Shown one piece after another: positions 7,179 to 15,844 of a stretch of DNA of 64,000 nucleotides (within the stretch, counting starts at the first letter, position 1; each line of letters opens with the position of its first letter). Below the pieces are notes generated by a model. That model did not search any database, had not been told where the DNA came from, and saw only the letters and a list, made by a program, of their open reading frames with translations. Position numbers and translations under genes: made by a program. The stretch covers positions 62,001 through 126,000 of the forward strand of contig JAXOFM010000004.1 of NCBI GenBank assembly GCA_044841755.1. Direction: 5' to 3'. Source of the stretch: CAZAPO01 sp044841755. Lineage in GTDB: Bacteria; Bacteroidota; Bacteroidia; Flavobacteriales; Flavobacteriaceae.

Positions 7179-9446
7179 TTAATCTTCTTTTTTCTCTTCG
7201 TTTCCAGAGTTATTGTCACGACGGTTATCACGTCTATTATCTCTATTACGGTTATCACGTCTATTATCACGTCCGCGGTTGTCACGACCTCTATTGTTAT
7301 TGTCTCTTGGTGGTCTTGGTTCCCAACCTTCTGGCTTTGGTAAAATAGCTTTTCTAGAAACTTTTTCACGCTTTGTTTTAGGGTCAAAACCAAAGTACTT
7401 GACATCAATAGTATCACCAATATTAATAACATCAGTAACGCTGTTTGTGCGTTCCCAAGCTAACTCAGAAATGTGAATTAAAACATCGTTACCTGGAGCT
7501 TCTGTATATTCTAATACAGCACCAAAGTCTAATATTTTAGTCACTTTCATTTCGTAAACGCTACCTCTTTCAGGCTTAAAGCATAATGCTTCAATTTTTG
7601 CTAAAACAGCATCGATACCAGCTTGATCTGTACCAAGAATCTCAACGATTCCCTCTTCAGTTACAGGATCTTCGTTAATAACGATAGTAGTACCTGTTTC
7701 TTTTTGTAATTCCTGAATCACTTTTCCACCAGGGCCAATGAACGCTCCAATAAGATCGTTTGGTAAAATTGCATTTACCATTTTTGGTGCATGTGGCTTA
7801 ACATCATCATTCGCAGCTGGAATAGTTTCGGTTAATTTATTAAGTATGTGCATACGTCCATCTTTTGCCTGCATTAATGCATTTACAAGAATTTCGTAGC
7901 TCAATCCTTTTATCTTGATATCCATCTGGCAAGCAGTGATACCATCTTCAGTTCCAGTAACTTTAAAGTCCATATCTCCTAAGTGATCTTCATCACCAAG
8001 AATATCTGAAAGAACAGCATACTTTTCACCATCAGAAATTAATCCCATAGCAATACCAGAAACTGGTTTTTTGATCTGTACACCAGCATCCATTAATGCC
8101 ATAGTTCCAGAACAAACGGTTGCCATGGATGAAGAACCGTTAGATTCTAATACTTCAGATACGACTCTTACAGTATATGGGCAATCATCAGGGATCATTC
8201 CTTTTAAAGCGCGTTGTGCTAAGTTACCATGTCCAACCTCACGACGAGAAGTACCTCTTAAAGGTCTTGCCTCACCAGTTGAGAAAGGAGGGAAGTTATA
8301 ATGTAAATAGAAAGTTTCTTCACCTTGATAGGTTGGAAGGTCTATCATGTTAGCTTCTCTAGATGTTCCTAAAGTCACAGTAGCTAAAGCTTGTGTTTCA
8401 CCTCTTGTAAAGATTGAAGAGCCATGAGTAGAAGGTAAGTAATCTACTTCACACCAAATTGGTCTGATATCTGTAGTTTTACGACCATCTAAACGAATTC
8501 CTTCATTCAACGTTAGATTTCTAACAGCTTCTTTATGAGCTTTTCCAAAGTATTTTGATACTAATCCACCAATCTCTTCAAGTTCTTCTTCGGTGAACAT
8601 AGCTTTGACTTCATCTTTAACTTCACTAAAAGCCAAACCACGTTCTTTTTTTGAAGAACCGCTCTTTGCAATATCATAACACTTTTGGTATGCAGCATCG
8701 TATATTTTTTGAGCTAATTCTTCATCTTCTACTTCTGGTTCGTACTCGCGAGTTTCTTTTTTTCCAAAAGCTTCTGCTAATCTTACCTGTGCATCACATT
8801 GTACTTTAATAGCTTCGTGAGCGAACTTGATAGCTTCGGTCATTTCTTCTTCGCTACATTCATCCATTTCACCTTCAACCATCATAACAGAGTCTGCAGA
8901 GGCACCTACCATCATGTCAATATCTGCTTGTTCTAAAACTTCTCTACTTGGATTGATTACAAACTCTCCATTTACTCTTGCAACACGAACTTCAGAAATT
9001 GGAGTTTCAAAAGGAAGGTCACTTAACTGAATAGCAGCAGATGCTGCTAAACCTGCAAGTGCATCAGGCATTACATTTTCATCATGTGACATTAACTGGA
9101 TCATCACTTGAGTTTCAGCGTGATAATCTTTAGGGAATAGTGGACGTAAAACTCTATCCACTAAACGCATAGTTAGTATCTCTTCAGTGCTTGGTCTTGC
9201 TTCCCTTTTGAAGAATCCTCCCGGATAACGACCAGCAGCAGCAAATTTTTCTCTATAGTCAACTGTTAACGGTAAAAAGTCAACATTAGCAGCTTCATAG
9301 TTTGAAACTACAGTACAAAGTAACATAGCGTTACCCATTTGTACAACAACCGAACCATGAGCTTGTTTTGCCAATTTTCCGGTCTCGATGGAAATCTCTC
9401 TTCCATCACCAAGGTCTATGACCTCTCTAAAAACTTGTGGAATCAT
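7179..9446 (-). CDS. pnp: Polyribonucleotide nucleotidyltransferase (PNPase)
   Basis: 755 aa 3'-5' phosphorolytic exoribonuclease, trimeric, in RNA decay. Order of domains: RNase PH 1 (about 10-145), helical linker (about 150-235), RNase PH 2 (about 315-535, with TFYLHYNFPPFSTGE and RRE-type GTSRREVGHG), KH domain with GPGGK (about 555-610), S1 domain (about 620-690). The C-terminal 42 residues form an unusual Arg-Asp-Asn-rich tail. It lies downstream of rpsO on the same strand, the usual bacterial order, but with its own 194-base leader containing a possible hairpin. Start MIPQVFRE is conserved in the phylum. Confidence 0.96.
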   Translation of the reverse strand: MIPQVFREVIDLGDGREISIETGKLAKQAHGSVVVQMGNAMLLCTVVSNYEAANVDFLPLTVDYREKFAAAGRYPGGFFKREARPSTEEILTMRLVDRVLRPLFPKDYHAETQVMIQLMSHDENVMPDALAGLAASAAIQLSDLPFETPISEVRVARVNGEFVINPSREVLEQADIDMMVGASADSVMMVEGEMDECSEEEMTEAIKFAHEAIKVQCDAQVRLAEAFGKKETREYEPEVEDEELAQKIYDAAYQKCYDIAKSGSSKKERGLAFSEVKDEVKAMFTEEELEEIGGLVSKYFGKAHKEAVRNLTLNEGIRLDGRKTTDIRPIWCEVDYLPSTHGSSIFTRGETQALATVTLGTSREANMIDLPTYQGEETFYLHYNFPPFSTGEARPLRGTSRREVGHGNLAQRALKGMIPDDCPYTVRVVSEVLESNGSSSMATVCSGTMALMDAGVQIKKPVSGIAMGLISDGEKYAVLSDILGDEDHLGDMDFKVTGTEDGITACQMDIKIKGLSYEILVNALMQAKDGRMHILNKLTETIPAANDDVKPHAPKMVNAILPNDLIGAFIGPGGKVIQELQKETGTTIVINEDPVTEEGIVEILGTDQAGIDAVLAKIEALCFKPERGSVYEMKVTKILDFGAVLEYTEAPGNDVLIHISELAWERTNSVTDVINIGDTIDVKYFGFDPKTKREKVSRKAILPKPEGWEPRPPRDNNNRGRDNRGRDNRRDNRNRDNRRDNRRDNNSGNEEKKED
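7209..7307 (-). repeat. pnp: Codon-level repeat encoding the RDN-rich tail of PNPase
   Basis: Imperfect tandem 9-15-base units encode repeating RDN, RGRDN and RRDN blocks (residues about 714-746). The tail is basic and disordered, like RGG-type RNA-binding tails, and likely adds RNA affinity or drives assembly. Such tracts vary in length by slippage. Confidence 0.75.
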
Positions 9447-9469
9447 AAATTTTTTTAATTCTAATTAAA

Positions 9470-9525
9470 CAATGGTCGTTGTGTTGTTGTAGTTGTTGTG
9501 TTGACACTTTTGTGTCTGACCAATG
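9470..9525 (-). promoter_or_regulatory. pnp: Possible structured leader of pnp
   Basis: Within the pnp leader, CAATGGTC (9470-9477) can pair with GACCAATG (9518-9525; 7 of 8), enclosing a second stem GACAC/GTGTC (9503-9507 with 9512-9516, loop TTTT). The loop between them is an ACAACA-rich unstructured run on the RNA strand. It starts about 24 bases before the ATG. E. coli PNPase controls itself through a 5' hairpin cut by RNase III; a similar role here is speculation. Confidence 0.35.
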
Positions 9526-9612
9526 AAAAACTATAATTAGCTTCTTTTAATTTGGTTCTAATTGTATCAGAACCTATTGTAAATTAATCTCTTACGTGTG
9601 TGTAATATAAAC

Positions 9613-9640
9613 AAAAAAGAGGCTAAAAGCCTCTCTTTTT
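9613..9640 (-). terminator. Terminator of rpsO
   Basis: AGAGGC (9618-9623) pairs with GCCTCT (9629-9634) with a TAAAA loop, extended by flanking A/T runs. It abuts the rpsO stop codon at 9641. It would limit readthrough from rpsO into pnp. Confidence 0.8.
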
Positions 9641-9910
9641 TTATTTTCTTAATCCTAATTCTTTAACGATGGCACGATATCTTAAAATATCTTTCTTAAT
9701 TAAGTAGTCAAGAAGTGCACGACGCTTTCCTACTAATTTTACCAATGAACGCTCAGTGTTAAAGTCTTTACGATTTTTCTTTAAGTGTTCTGTTAAATGA
9801 TTAATTCTGTGAGTAAATAATGCGATCTGTCCTTCTGCAGAACCAGTATCTTGTGCATTTTTACCATGCTTTTTAAAGATTTTCTCTTTAGTTTCTTTTG
9901 TTAAATACAT
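9641..9910 (-). CDS. rpsO: 30S ribosomal protein S15
   Basis: 89 aa, the exact usual length. The body shows the S15 signature with GSAEGQIALFTHRINHLTEHL and SLVKLVGKRRALLDYL, binding 16S rRNA near the platform. An in-frame ATG at 9994 would add 28 residues, but that extension lies across the promoter at 9966-9995, so the start at 9910 (MYLTKETK) is chosen. Confidence 0.96.
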   Translation of the reverse strand: MYLTKETKEKIFKKHGKNAQDTGSAEGQIALFTHRINHLTEHLKKNRKDFNTERSLVKLVGKRRALLDYLIKKDILRYRAIVKELGLRK

Positions 9911-9942
9911 TCCAATATTATTTAAATGATTTTTATGTACCG

Positions 9943-9957
9943 ATACGATTCTCGTAT
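9943..9957 (-). promoter_or_regulatory. rpsO: Short hairpin at the 5' end of the rpsO leader
   Basis: ATACGA / TCGTAT with a 3-base loop lies just after the predicted transcription start. S15 autoregulates through structured leaders in several phyla; whether this hairpin takes part is unknown. Confidence 0.3.
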
Positions 9958-9965
9958 TCAGGCGG

Positions 9966-9995
9966 CAAATATAGTAAAAATTAACCAGTAACAAG
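9966..9995 (-). promoter_or_regulatory. rpsO: Promoter of rpsO
   Basis: On the minus strand CTTG (9995-9992), an 18-base spacer and a perfect -7 element TATATTTG (9973-9966). This is close to the Bacteroidota consensus TTTG-N19-TAnnTTTG and gives a leader of about 50 bases. Confidence 0.65.
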
Positions 9996-10112
9996 CTAGT
10001 GTGTTATTTTTTTGAAAGGATATTTACAAATGCATTTCATCGAAAAAATACTGAACGATTAAACTATTTAGTTTTAAGAAAGTCTTAACAGTATAAATCA
10101 AAAAATCAAGCA

Positions 10113-10970
10113 ATGATGAGAAAATTAAATTTAACAAAACAATTACTTATGGTAATGGTTCTATCACTAATAGTGGTTAGTTGTAGTGAAAATGAACCAA
10201 TCGATGTTATTGACACCCAAACCCAAGACTACGAAGAAGTTGCTATGTCTGCTCAAGTTGATGAAGCTTCAGAGATAGTAGATGAGATTGCTATTGATGC
10301 CTATGAGACTCAAGAGGCAACTGAGAATCCAGTAGGAAGAACTACTGGAGTTGAAACATATCCACTACCTGAATGTGTTACTGTAACAGTTGTTGCAGAA
10401 CTGAATTCAAGAGAGATCACCATTGATTTTGGTGAAGAAGGATGCGAAGTAAGAGGACATATATTAAAAGGGAAGATACTTCTATCTTACACCAGAAACC
10501 CTGAAGCAAGAGAGGTTATGATCACCAAGGCTTTTGATGGCTTCTATTTTAATGACAAAAATATTGAAGGAGGTAAAACTATCTTAAGAGAGCGTTCTAA
10601 CGATAATGGTAATCCTCAGTTCACGAAAACTGTTGATATCACAGTTACTTGGCTAGATGGAACCGAAGCATCAAGAACTGGAGCCAAGATTAGAGAATGG
10701 GTTGAAGGCCATGGTAGTGGAGTTTGGAGTGATAATGTTTTTGAAGTTTCAGGAAACTGGACTACAACGTTTAGAAATGGAAATACACATTCTTATGATG
10801 TTACTACACCATTAAGAAGAGAAGTAGTTTGTCGCTTTTTTGTAAGTGGATCAATAGATGTACAACGAACAAATTTCTCTGGTATATTTGATTATGGTGA
10901 AGGTGATTGTGATAATCAAGCAACCTTTACTTTTGCAGATGGGACAGTTAGAGAAATTACACTGCGTTAG
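10113..10970 (+). CDS. Secreted lipoprotein of unknown function
   Basis: 285 aa. The signal peptide ends in a lipobox LIVVSC with the lipidated Cys at 24, followed by an acidic linker (SENEPIDVID), which in Bacteroidota can favour surface export. The rest is beta-rich, with two related-looking halves: TVTVVAELNSREITIDFGEEGC (about 90-112) and VVCRFFVSGSIDVQ..FSGIFDYGEGDC (about 240-270), each with a GEEGC/GEGDC motif. This suggests an internal duplication of a beta fold closed by paired cysteines. No named family is recognised. Monocistronic: a terminator follows. ATG at 10113 or 10116 is possible. Confidence 0.75.
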   Translation: MMRKLNLTKQLLMVMVLSLIVVSCSENEPIDVIDTQTQDYEEVAMSAQVDEASEIVDEIAIDAYETQEATENPVGRTTGVETYPLPECVTVTVVAELNSREITIDFGEEGCEVRGHILKGKILLSYTRNPEAREVMITKAFDGFYFNDKNIEGGKTILRERSNDNGNPQFTKTVDITVTWLDGTEASRTGAKIREWVEGHGSGVWSDNVFEVSGNWTTTFRNGNTHSYDVTTPLRREVVCRFFVSGSIDVQRTNFSGIFDYGEGDCDNQATFTFADGTVREITLR

Positions 10971-10997
10971 GCTTTTGTTAGTGTAATTATATAAAAG

Positions 10998-11024
10998 AAA
11001 AGCGAGTCAATTTGACTCGCTTTT
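10998..11024. terminator. Bidirectional terminator between lipoprotein gene and accD
   Basis: Eleven-base stem AAAAGCGAGTC / GACTCGCTTTT with an AATTT loop (the dyad continues into the loop), between convergent genes, with T or A runs on both sides. Confidence 0.85.
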
Positions 11025-11028
11025 TGTT

Positions 11029-11886
11029 TTATGCTCTTAACGGTTGATTAGTTATTAGATCAATATATTGATTGATCTTATTTTTAAGGTCTTTTCTATG
11101 TGTTATAAAATCAAGGAAACCGTGTTCTTGTAAAAATTCTGCTGTCTGGAAACCTTCTGGCAACTCTTTACCAGTTGTATCCCTAACTACTCGAGGTCCA
11201 GCAAAACCAATTAGTGCTCCTGGTTCGCTAATATTAATATCACCTAACATAGCGAAAGAAGCAGTTGTTCCTCCTGTTGTTGGGTCAGTACATAGTGAGA
11301 TATAAGGAATCTTAGCATCTGCCAATTGTGCTATTCGAGCTGAGGTTTTTGCTAATTGCATTAGTGATAAGGCAGCTTCCATCATACGAGCACCTCCTGA
11401 CTTAGAGATGATCATAAAAGGAATCTTTTTCTTGAGAGCATATTCTGCAGCTCTAGCTATTTTTTCACCTACAACACTTCCCATGGATCCACCTATAAAC
11501 GAGAAATCCATACAAGCAATTACAATATCTTTTCCTTTAGACTTCCCAACTGCAGTTCTTACTGCATCTTTTAGCTTTGTTTTTTCTTTAGCAGCTTTTA
11601 ATCTGTCAGGATATTTTTTTGTGTCAACAAATTTTAAAGGATCTTTAGATTCTAATTTAGAATCTAGCTCAGTAAATTTGTTGTCATCAAAAAGAATCTC
11701 GAAGTACTCTTTACTTCCAATTCGCACATGGTAACCATCTTCAGGACTAACGTAATAGTTTAGCTCAAGTTCTTCAGTATCTATTACTTTTCCTGTAGGC
11801 GTTTTATACCATAAGCCTTTAGGTGTATCTTTTTTAGCTTCGGTGGGTGTTTGTATACCCTTGTCTTTACGTTTAAACCAAGCCAT
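11029..11886 (-). CDS. accD: Acetyl-CoA carboxylase carboxyltransferase subunit beta
   Basis: 285 aa. With AccA it transfers the carboxyl group from biotin to acetyl-CoA to form malonyl-CoA for fatty acid synthesis. The crotonase-type body is intact: DFSFIGGSMGSVVGEKI, SGGARMMEA, DPTTGGTTASFA, GFAGPRVV. The N-terminal zinc ribbon is not: the four positions that are Cys in E. coli AccD are T29, G32, S47 and D50 here, although flanking residues (GLWYK, YHVRIGSKEY) still align. The ribbon fold may persist without zinc. It follows fbaA by 49 bases and may share its transcript. Confidence 0.95.
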   Translation of the reverse strand: MAWFKRKDKGIQTPTEAKKDTPKGLWYKTPTGKVIDTEELELNYYVSPEDGYHVRIGSKEYFEILFDDNKFTELDSKLESKDPLKFVDTKKYPDRLKAAKEKTKLKDAVRTAVGKSKGKDIVIACMDFSFIGGSMGSVVGEKIARAAEYALKKKIPFMIISKSGGARMMEAALSLMQLAKTSARIAQLADAKIPYISLCTDPTTGGTTASFAMLGDINISEPGALIGFAGPRVVRDTTGKELPEGFQTAEFLQEHGFLDFITHRKDLKNKINQYIDLITNQPLRA

Positions 11887-11935
11887 TTTGCTTTTCTAAA
11901 TTTATTGTTAGTTAGAATGCAAAACTACATAAATT

Positions 11936-13003
11936 TTATAATGTATCTACATTATTTAGGTCTTCAAAAGCTTTCTTTAGGCGGTCGATGAAAGTTACCT
12001 CACCTTCACGAAGCCATTTTCTTGGGTCGTAGTATTTTTTGTTAGGAACATCATCACCTTCAGGATTACCAATTTGCCCCTGCAAATAGTCTTCGTTTCC
12101 TTTCATATAATCTCTAATTCCTGTCATGAAAGCATATTGAAGATCAGTGTCAATATTCATTTTGATAACTCCATAGCCAATGGCTTCTCTAATTTCTTCT
12201 AGTGTAGAACCTGATCCACCATGAAAAACAAAGTCAATATGATTGTGTTCAACACCATACTTCTCTGTGATATATTCTTGAGAGTTCTTAAGAATTTTTG
12301 GAGTCAATTTTACATTACCTGGTTTGTAAACACCATGAACATTACCAAATGCAGCAGCAACAGTAAATTGATCACTTACTTTACTTAATTCTTCGTAAGC
12401 ATATGCAACTTCTTCCGGCTGTGTATATAGTCTGGACTCATCAACATCTGTATTATCTACCCCGTCTTCTTCACCACCTGTAATCCCTAATTCAATTTCA
12501 AGAGTCATTCCCATTTTGCTCATACGCTCAAGATATTGCTTACATATCTCGATGTTTTCTTCAATTGGTTCTTCAGAAAGATCAATCATGTGAGAACTAT
12601 ACAAAGGTCTGCCAGTCTCAGCAAAATGCTTTTCACTTGCATCTAATAAACCATCTATCCAAGGCAACAATTTTTTAGCACAATGATCTGTATGTAAAAT
12701 TACTGGAACACCATATTCTTCAGCTAAAAGGTGTACATGTTTAGCACCAGCAACAGCACCAGCAATTGCTGCTCTCTGATTTTCATTTGAAAGTCCTTTC
12801 CCTGCATTAAAACAAGCGCCACCATTTGAAAATTGAACTATTACAGGAGCATTTAAGTCTCTTGCCGTTTGTAAAACACCATTGATAGAATTTGAACCAA
12901 CCACGTTTACCGCTGGTAAAGCAAATCCTTTTTCTTTAGCTAGTTTGAAGATTTCTTGAACTTCTCTTCCTGTAGCAACTCCTGGTTTAATATTGTGTCC
13001 CAT
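11936..13003 (-). CDS. fbaA: Class II fructose-bisphosphate aldolase
   Basis: 355 aa zinc-dependent aldolase of glycolysis and gluconeogenesis. It shows the zinc motif VILHTDHCAKKLLPW, the signature GMTLEIELGITGGEEDGVD, HGVYKPGNVKLTPKIL, FVFHGGSGS (zinc His and phosphate loop) and INIDTDLQYAF-like MNIDTDLQYAFM. Length and motifs match the E. coli FbaA type (class IIA). accD lies 49 bases downstream on the same strand. Confidence 0.96.
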   Translation of the reverse strand: MGHNIKPGVATGREVQEIFKLAKEKGFALPAVNVVGSNSINGVLQTARDLNAPVIVQFSNGGACFNAGKGLSNENQRAAIAGAVAGAKHVHLLAEEYGVPVILHTDHCAKKLLPWIDGLLDASEKHFAETGRPLYSSHMIDLSEEPIEENIEICKQYLERMSKMGMTLEIELGITGGEEDGVDNTDVDESRLYTQPEEVAYAYEELSKVSDQFTVAAAFGNVHGVYKPGNVKLTPKILKNSQEYITEKYGVEHNHIDFVFHGGSGSTLEEIREAIGYGVIKMNIDTDLQYAFMTGIRDYMKGNEDYLQGQIGNPEGDDVPNKKYYDPRKWLREGEVTFIDRLKKAFEDLNNVDTL

Positions 13004-13054
13004 TGTTTGTTTCTTTGTAAAAATTTAATTCGTCAAAATTAAGCAAAATTTGAC

Positions 13055-13062
13055 CAAAAGTA
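13055..13062 (-). promoter_or_regulatory. fbaA: Candidate -7 element of fbaA
   Basis: TACTTTTG on the minus strand, a perfect TAnnTTTG, about 50 bases before the ATG. No TTTG is found at the standard -33 distance. Confidence 0.45.
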
Positions 13063-13132
13063 CCCAGTTGTATTGGGTTAAAATTGGAAAATTTCAACGA
13101 AAACGTTTTAGCAAATAAGTGCGAAATATTAA

Positions 13133-15670
13133 TTAGAAAGGGTAGTTTATACCTAAGTTATAAACTGCATTACCAAAGTTGTAATCGTTAAACCAACGAT
13201 TAGCATCTTTGTATGATGGATCGTAAGTTTTAAAACCAATATCACCTCTAAGTACAAAAAAACCGAAATCATATCTGAGTCCAAATCCAGAACCTACAGC
13301 TATATCTTTTAACGAATCAAATCCTGTAAAAGTTGCGCTTGGGTCATCTTCATTATCAGCTACATGCCAAATGTTCCCTGCATCAACAAATAGAGCTCCA
13401 TTTAGGCTTCCAAACAAGTTGAAGCGATGCTCTAAACTTAACCCAATTTTCATGTTTGCTTCGTTAAATTCATCTCTGCTATCTGAACTTCCTGGACCTA
13501 AATCATAAGCTGTCCAAGCTCTATTATCGTTTGCACCACCAGCAAAGAAACTTTTTGAAAACGGTATGTTGTTAGAGTTACCATAAGGTATTGCAATACC
13601 AAAGAAACTTCTAATGGCTATAACATTGTTTCTTCCAATATCCCAGTGCTTTATGTAATCTAACTCAGTTTTGATATATTGAGAATAAGGAACACCAAAG
13701 AGCTCAAATTGACCATCTTCATTTTTCTGTTCACCTAACAATTTTGAAGCGGTGGTAAGTAGATTACCAGCCGATTCTAACTTAAACCTAAATATTGAAA
13801 AATCTTCATCTACTAAACTTTCACGACGATCTTTAGTAAAGCTAAAAGTTGAAGCAAAAATAAGGTTGTCTTCTGTTAGTCTTATCTTACGTTCCTCAAT
13901 GTTGTTTACAGTTTGATAGTCACTTGGATTACTGTCTTTGTATACTTGGTCTTGTAATACTAAGTTAATAAAGTCGTCAGCTTGCTGCTTATCAAGACCA
14001 CCTTGCGCGTCAAGATACTCTGGTGGTGTATTATAAGAGTTTAGTGCTATGTTTTCGAGTGTTTGAAAAGAATTTTGATAAACGTCAAAGTAATTTCCTG
14101 GATTAAGATTTCTTACGTACTGCGTATTGAAAAGGTCAAAATTATTAGTTGTTCTTTCGTTTGGTGTCCAGTTATAATTAAATATTCCGTTAACCGTTTG
14201 TTTGTCCAAACCAATGTTAGTTTGACTCGTGAACCCTAAACTCATTCGAGTTGTTGGCATCATGCGTTTAGGGATAATTCCTTCTGTATCAATAGGAAAG
14301 AAAATACGAGGGATGGTTAACTTTACATCTGCACCTAACTCATTAATGTCAAAAAATTGATCATTAGTAGAACCATCTTTTGAAGCTCCTATGGCTCCTA
14401 AGGCAGAAATTTCTAAAGTCTCAGCTCCTCTAAAAATATTTCTGATTAAAAGCGAGGTGTTAAAAGAAAACCCAATGGATTGAATGTTACTTTGAGATAC
14501 ATTAACATCAAAGCCTAAAGAATATTTTTTTCTGGGAGATAATTCAATTAAAGCGGTCAAGGTTGAGTCAGCTTCATTTTCAATATACTCAATGTTAGGG
14601 TATCTAAATGTACCGAACCTATTTAAATATCTGTACGTTCTATTTCGATTTAAATCACTAAATAAATCTCCTTTTTTTATAAAGATTCCTTGCTCTAATG
14701 ATTTTGGTCTAAACTTCATGTTCCCATGACTCTTAAAGGTCATTTTATTGAAGACAATACTATCAGTAAAAGGGCTCTCACGATTTTCAAATGAATGATC
14801 TGTAATAACATTTACCTCTTTAATTCTATAAGTTTTAAAGGGTACAGTTGCAATTGAGTCTTCATTTCTAATAAGACGGTTCCCAATTATAATTTCAATA
14901 TCAAGATTCTTGTTTTCATCATTGGTGATTACATCATAATTTATGTAGTCTTGTGAAAAGTGGTAAACTCCAGAATTTCTAATGGTTTCTGTTAATCTAT
15001 CTCTTTCGCTTACCAGGTTTTCTCCTCTATATTGCTCACCTTTTTTAATAAAACTATTCTCTCTGTTGAATTGATAAATAGAATCAACAAGCCTTGAACT
15101 TATGTTCCCATAAATAGAGTCAATTATTCTGGGTTCTCCAGTAGTAATATAGTAGTCGACCGAAGCTCTTTTGTTATCATTTTTGGTGGTTTCATAACTT
15201 ACTTCTCTATCAAACCAACCGTTATATGCATAAAAATCTTCTAAGGTTTTTTTTGATCTCTCGGTTCTTAAACTGTCTAGAATAACTGGCAGCTCTCCTG
15301 TTTTTCTAAGCCAATTATTAAACCCAACTGCCGAATTCTTTAATTGGTCTAATTGTTTTTTAGATAATCGTTTTGTTAATCTAGCTCTCTTATTTGGGTT
15401 TTTGTCTAACCAAGCTTCAAACAAAGAATCTCTATTGTCTCTGGCCAGATTATAAATGTGTAATCGTAAAGGAAAACCAAGAAGTTTATTGTTTGGTCTT
15501 TGATTAATAAGTTCGTTTATACGTTCGGAAGAATTTTTCTTCCCATTTACGTGAACGGTAGTGTTAGTAAGAAGGTGTTCGTTTTCTGCAACTCTCTTAA
15601 CTACATTGCAAGAGGAAATGATAGAAAGGAATAGAAATACGATTAATATTTTAAAAAATCTAAATTTCAA
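13133..15670 (-). CDS. TamA-like outer-membrane lipoprotein TamL (BamA/TamA family)
   Basis: 845 aa. The N-terminal signal ends in a lipobox with Cys 21 (SIISSC), then POTRA-type domains (about 25-390) and a 16-strand Omp85 barrel. The barrel includes the family loop with AGGANDNRAWTAYDLGPG, and the last strand ends in NLGINYPF with the terminal aromatic. In Bacteroidota this lipidated TamA relative is called TamL and works with TamB in envelope assembly. No tamB is adjacent here. It is divergent from the RNA methyltransferase gene at 15845. Confidence 0.88.
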   Translation of the reverse strand: MKFRFFKILIVFLFLSIISSCNVVKRVAENEHLLTNTTVHVNGKKNSSERINELINQRPNNKLLGFPLRLHIYNLARDNRDSLFEAWLDKNPNKRARLTKRLSKKQLDQLKNSAVGFNNWLRKTGELPVILDSLRTERSKKTLEDFYAYNGWFDREVSYETTKNDNKRASVDYYITTGEPRIIDSIYGNISSRLVDSIYQFNRENSFIKKGEQYRGENLVSERDRLTETIRNSGVYHFSQDYINYDVITNDENKNLDIEIIIGNRLIRNEDSIATVPFKTYRIKEVNVITDHSFENRESPFTDSIVFNKMTFKSHGNMKFRPKSLEQGIFIKKGDLFSDLNRNRTYRYLNRFGTFRYPNIEYIENEADSTLTALIELSPRKKYSLGFDVNVSQSNIQSIGFSFNTSLLIRNIFRGAETLEISALGAIGASKDGSTNDQFFDINELGADVKLTIPRIFFPIDTEGIIPKRMMPTTRMSLGFTSQTNIGLDKQTVNGIFNYNWTPNERTTNNFDLFNTQYVRNLNPGNYFDVYQNSFQTLENIALNSYNTPPEYLDAQGGLDKQQADDFINLVLQDQVYKDSNPSDYQTVNNIEERKIRLTEDNLIFASTFSFTKDRRESLVDEDFSIFRFKLESAGNLLTTASKLLGEQKNEDGQFELFGVPYSQYIKTELDYIKHWDIGRNNVIAIRSFFGIAIPYGNSNNIPFSKSFFAGGANDNRAWTAYDLGPGSSDSRDEFNEANMKIGLSLEHRFNLFGSLNGALFVDAGNIWHVADNEDDPSATFTGFDSLKDIAVGSGFGLRYDFGFFVLRGDIGFKTYDPSYKDANRWFNDYNFGNAVYNLGINYPF

Positions 15671-15844
15671 CAGGTGAAATATGTTTGTCTTAAATAATAA
15701 AGATGAAACCTACTAGTGCATCAAAAATACACTATTTCATTTGAAAAAAATCAAATAAAAATAAATAGCTTCAAGTTTGTTAATGTTGCAGTTTTATCGC
15801 TTACTTTACATAAATTTAAACGACAAATTTTAAGTATTGTTTGA

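Noticed and set aside
7106..7476. Long Arg/Ser/Leu-rich and Val/Ile/Thr-rich open frames on both strands around the end of pnp
   Set aside because: They are out-of-frame readings of the RDN repeat region and disappear outside it; pnp explains the sequence.
9911..9994. N-terminal extension of S15 from the ATG at 9994
   Set aside because: It crosses the promoter; S15 is 89 aa from the ATG at 9910.
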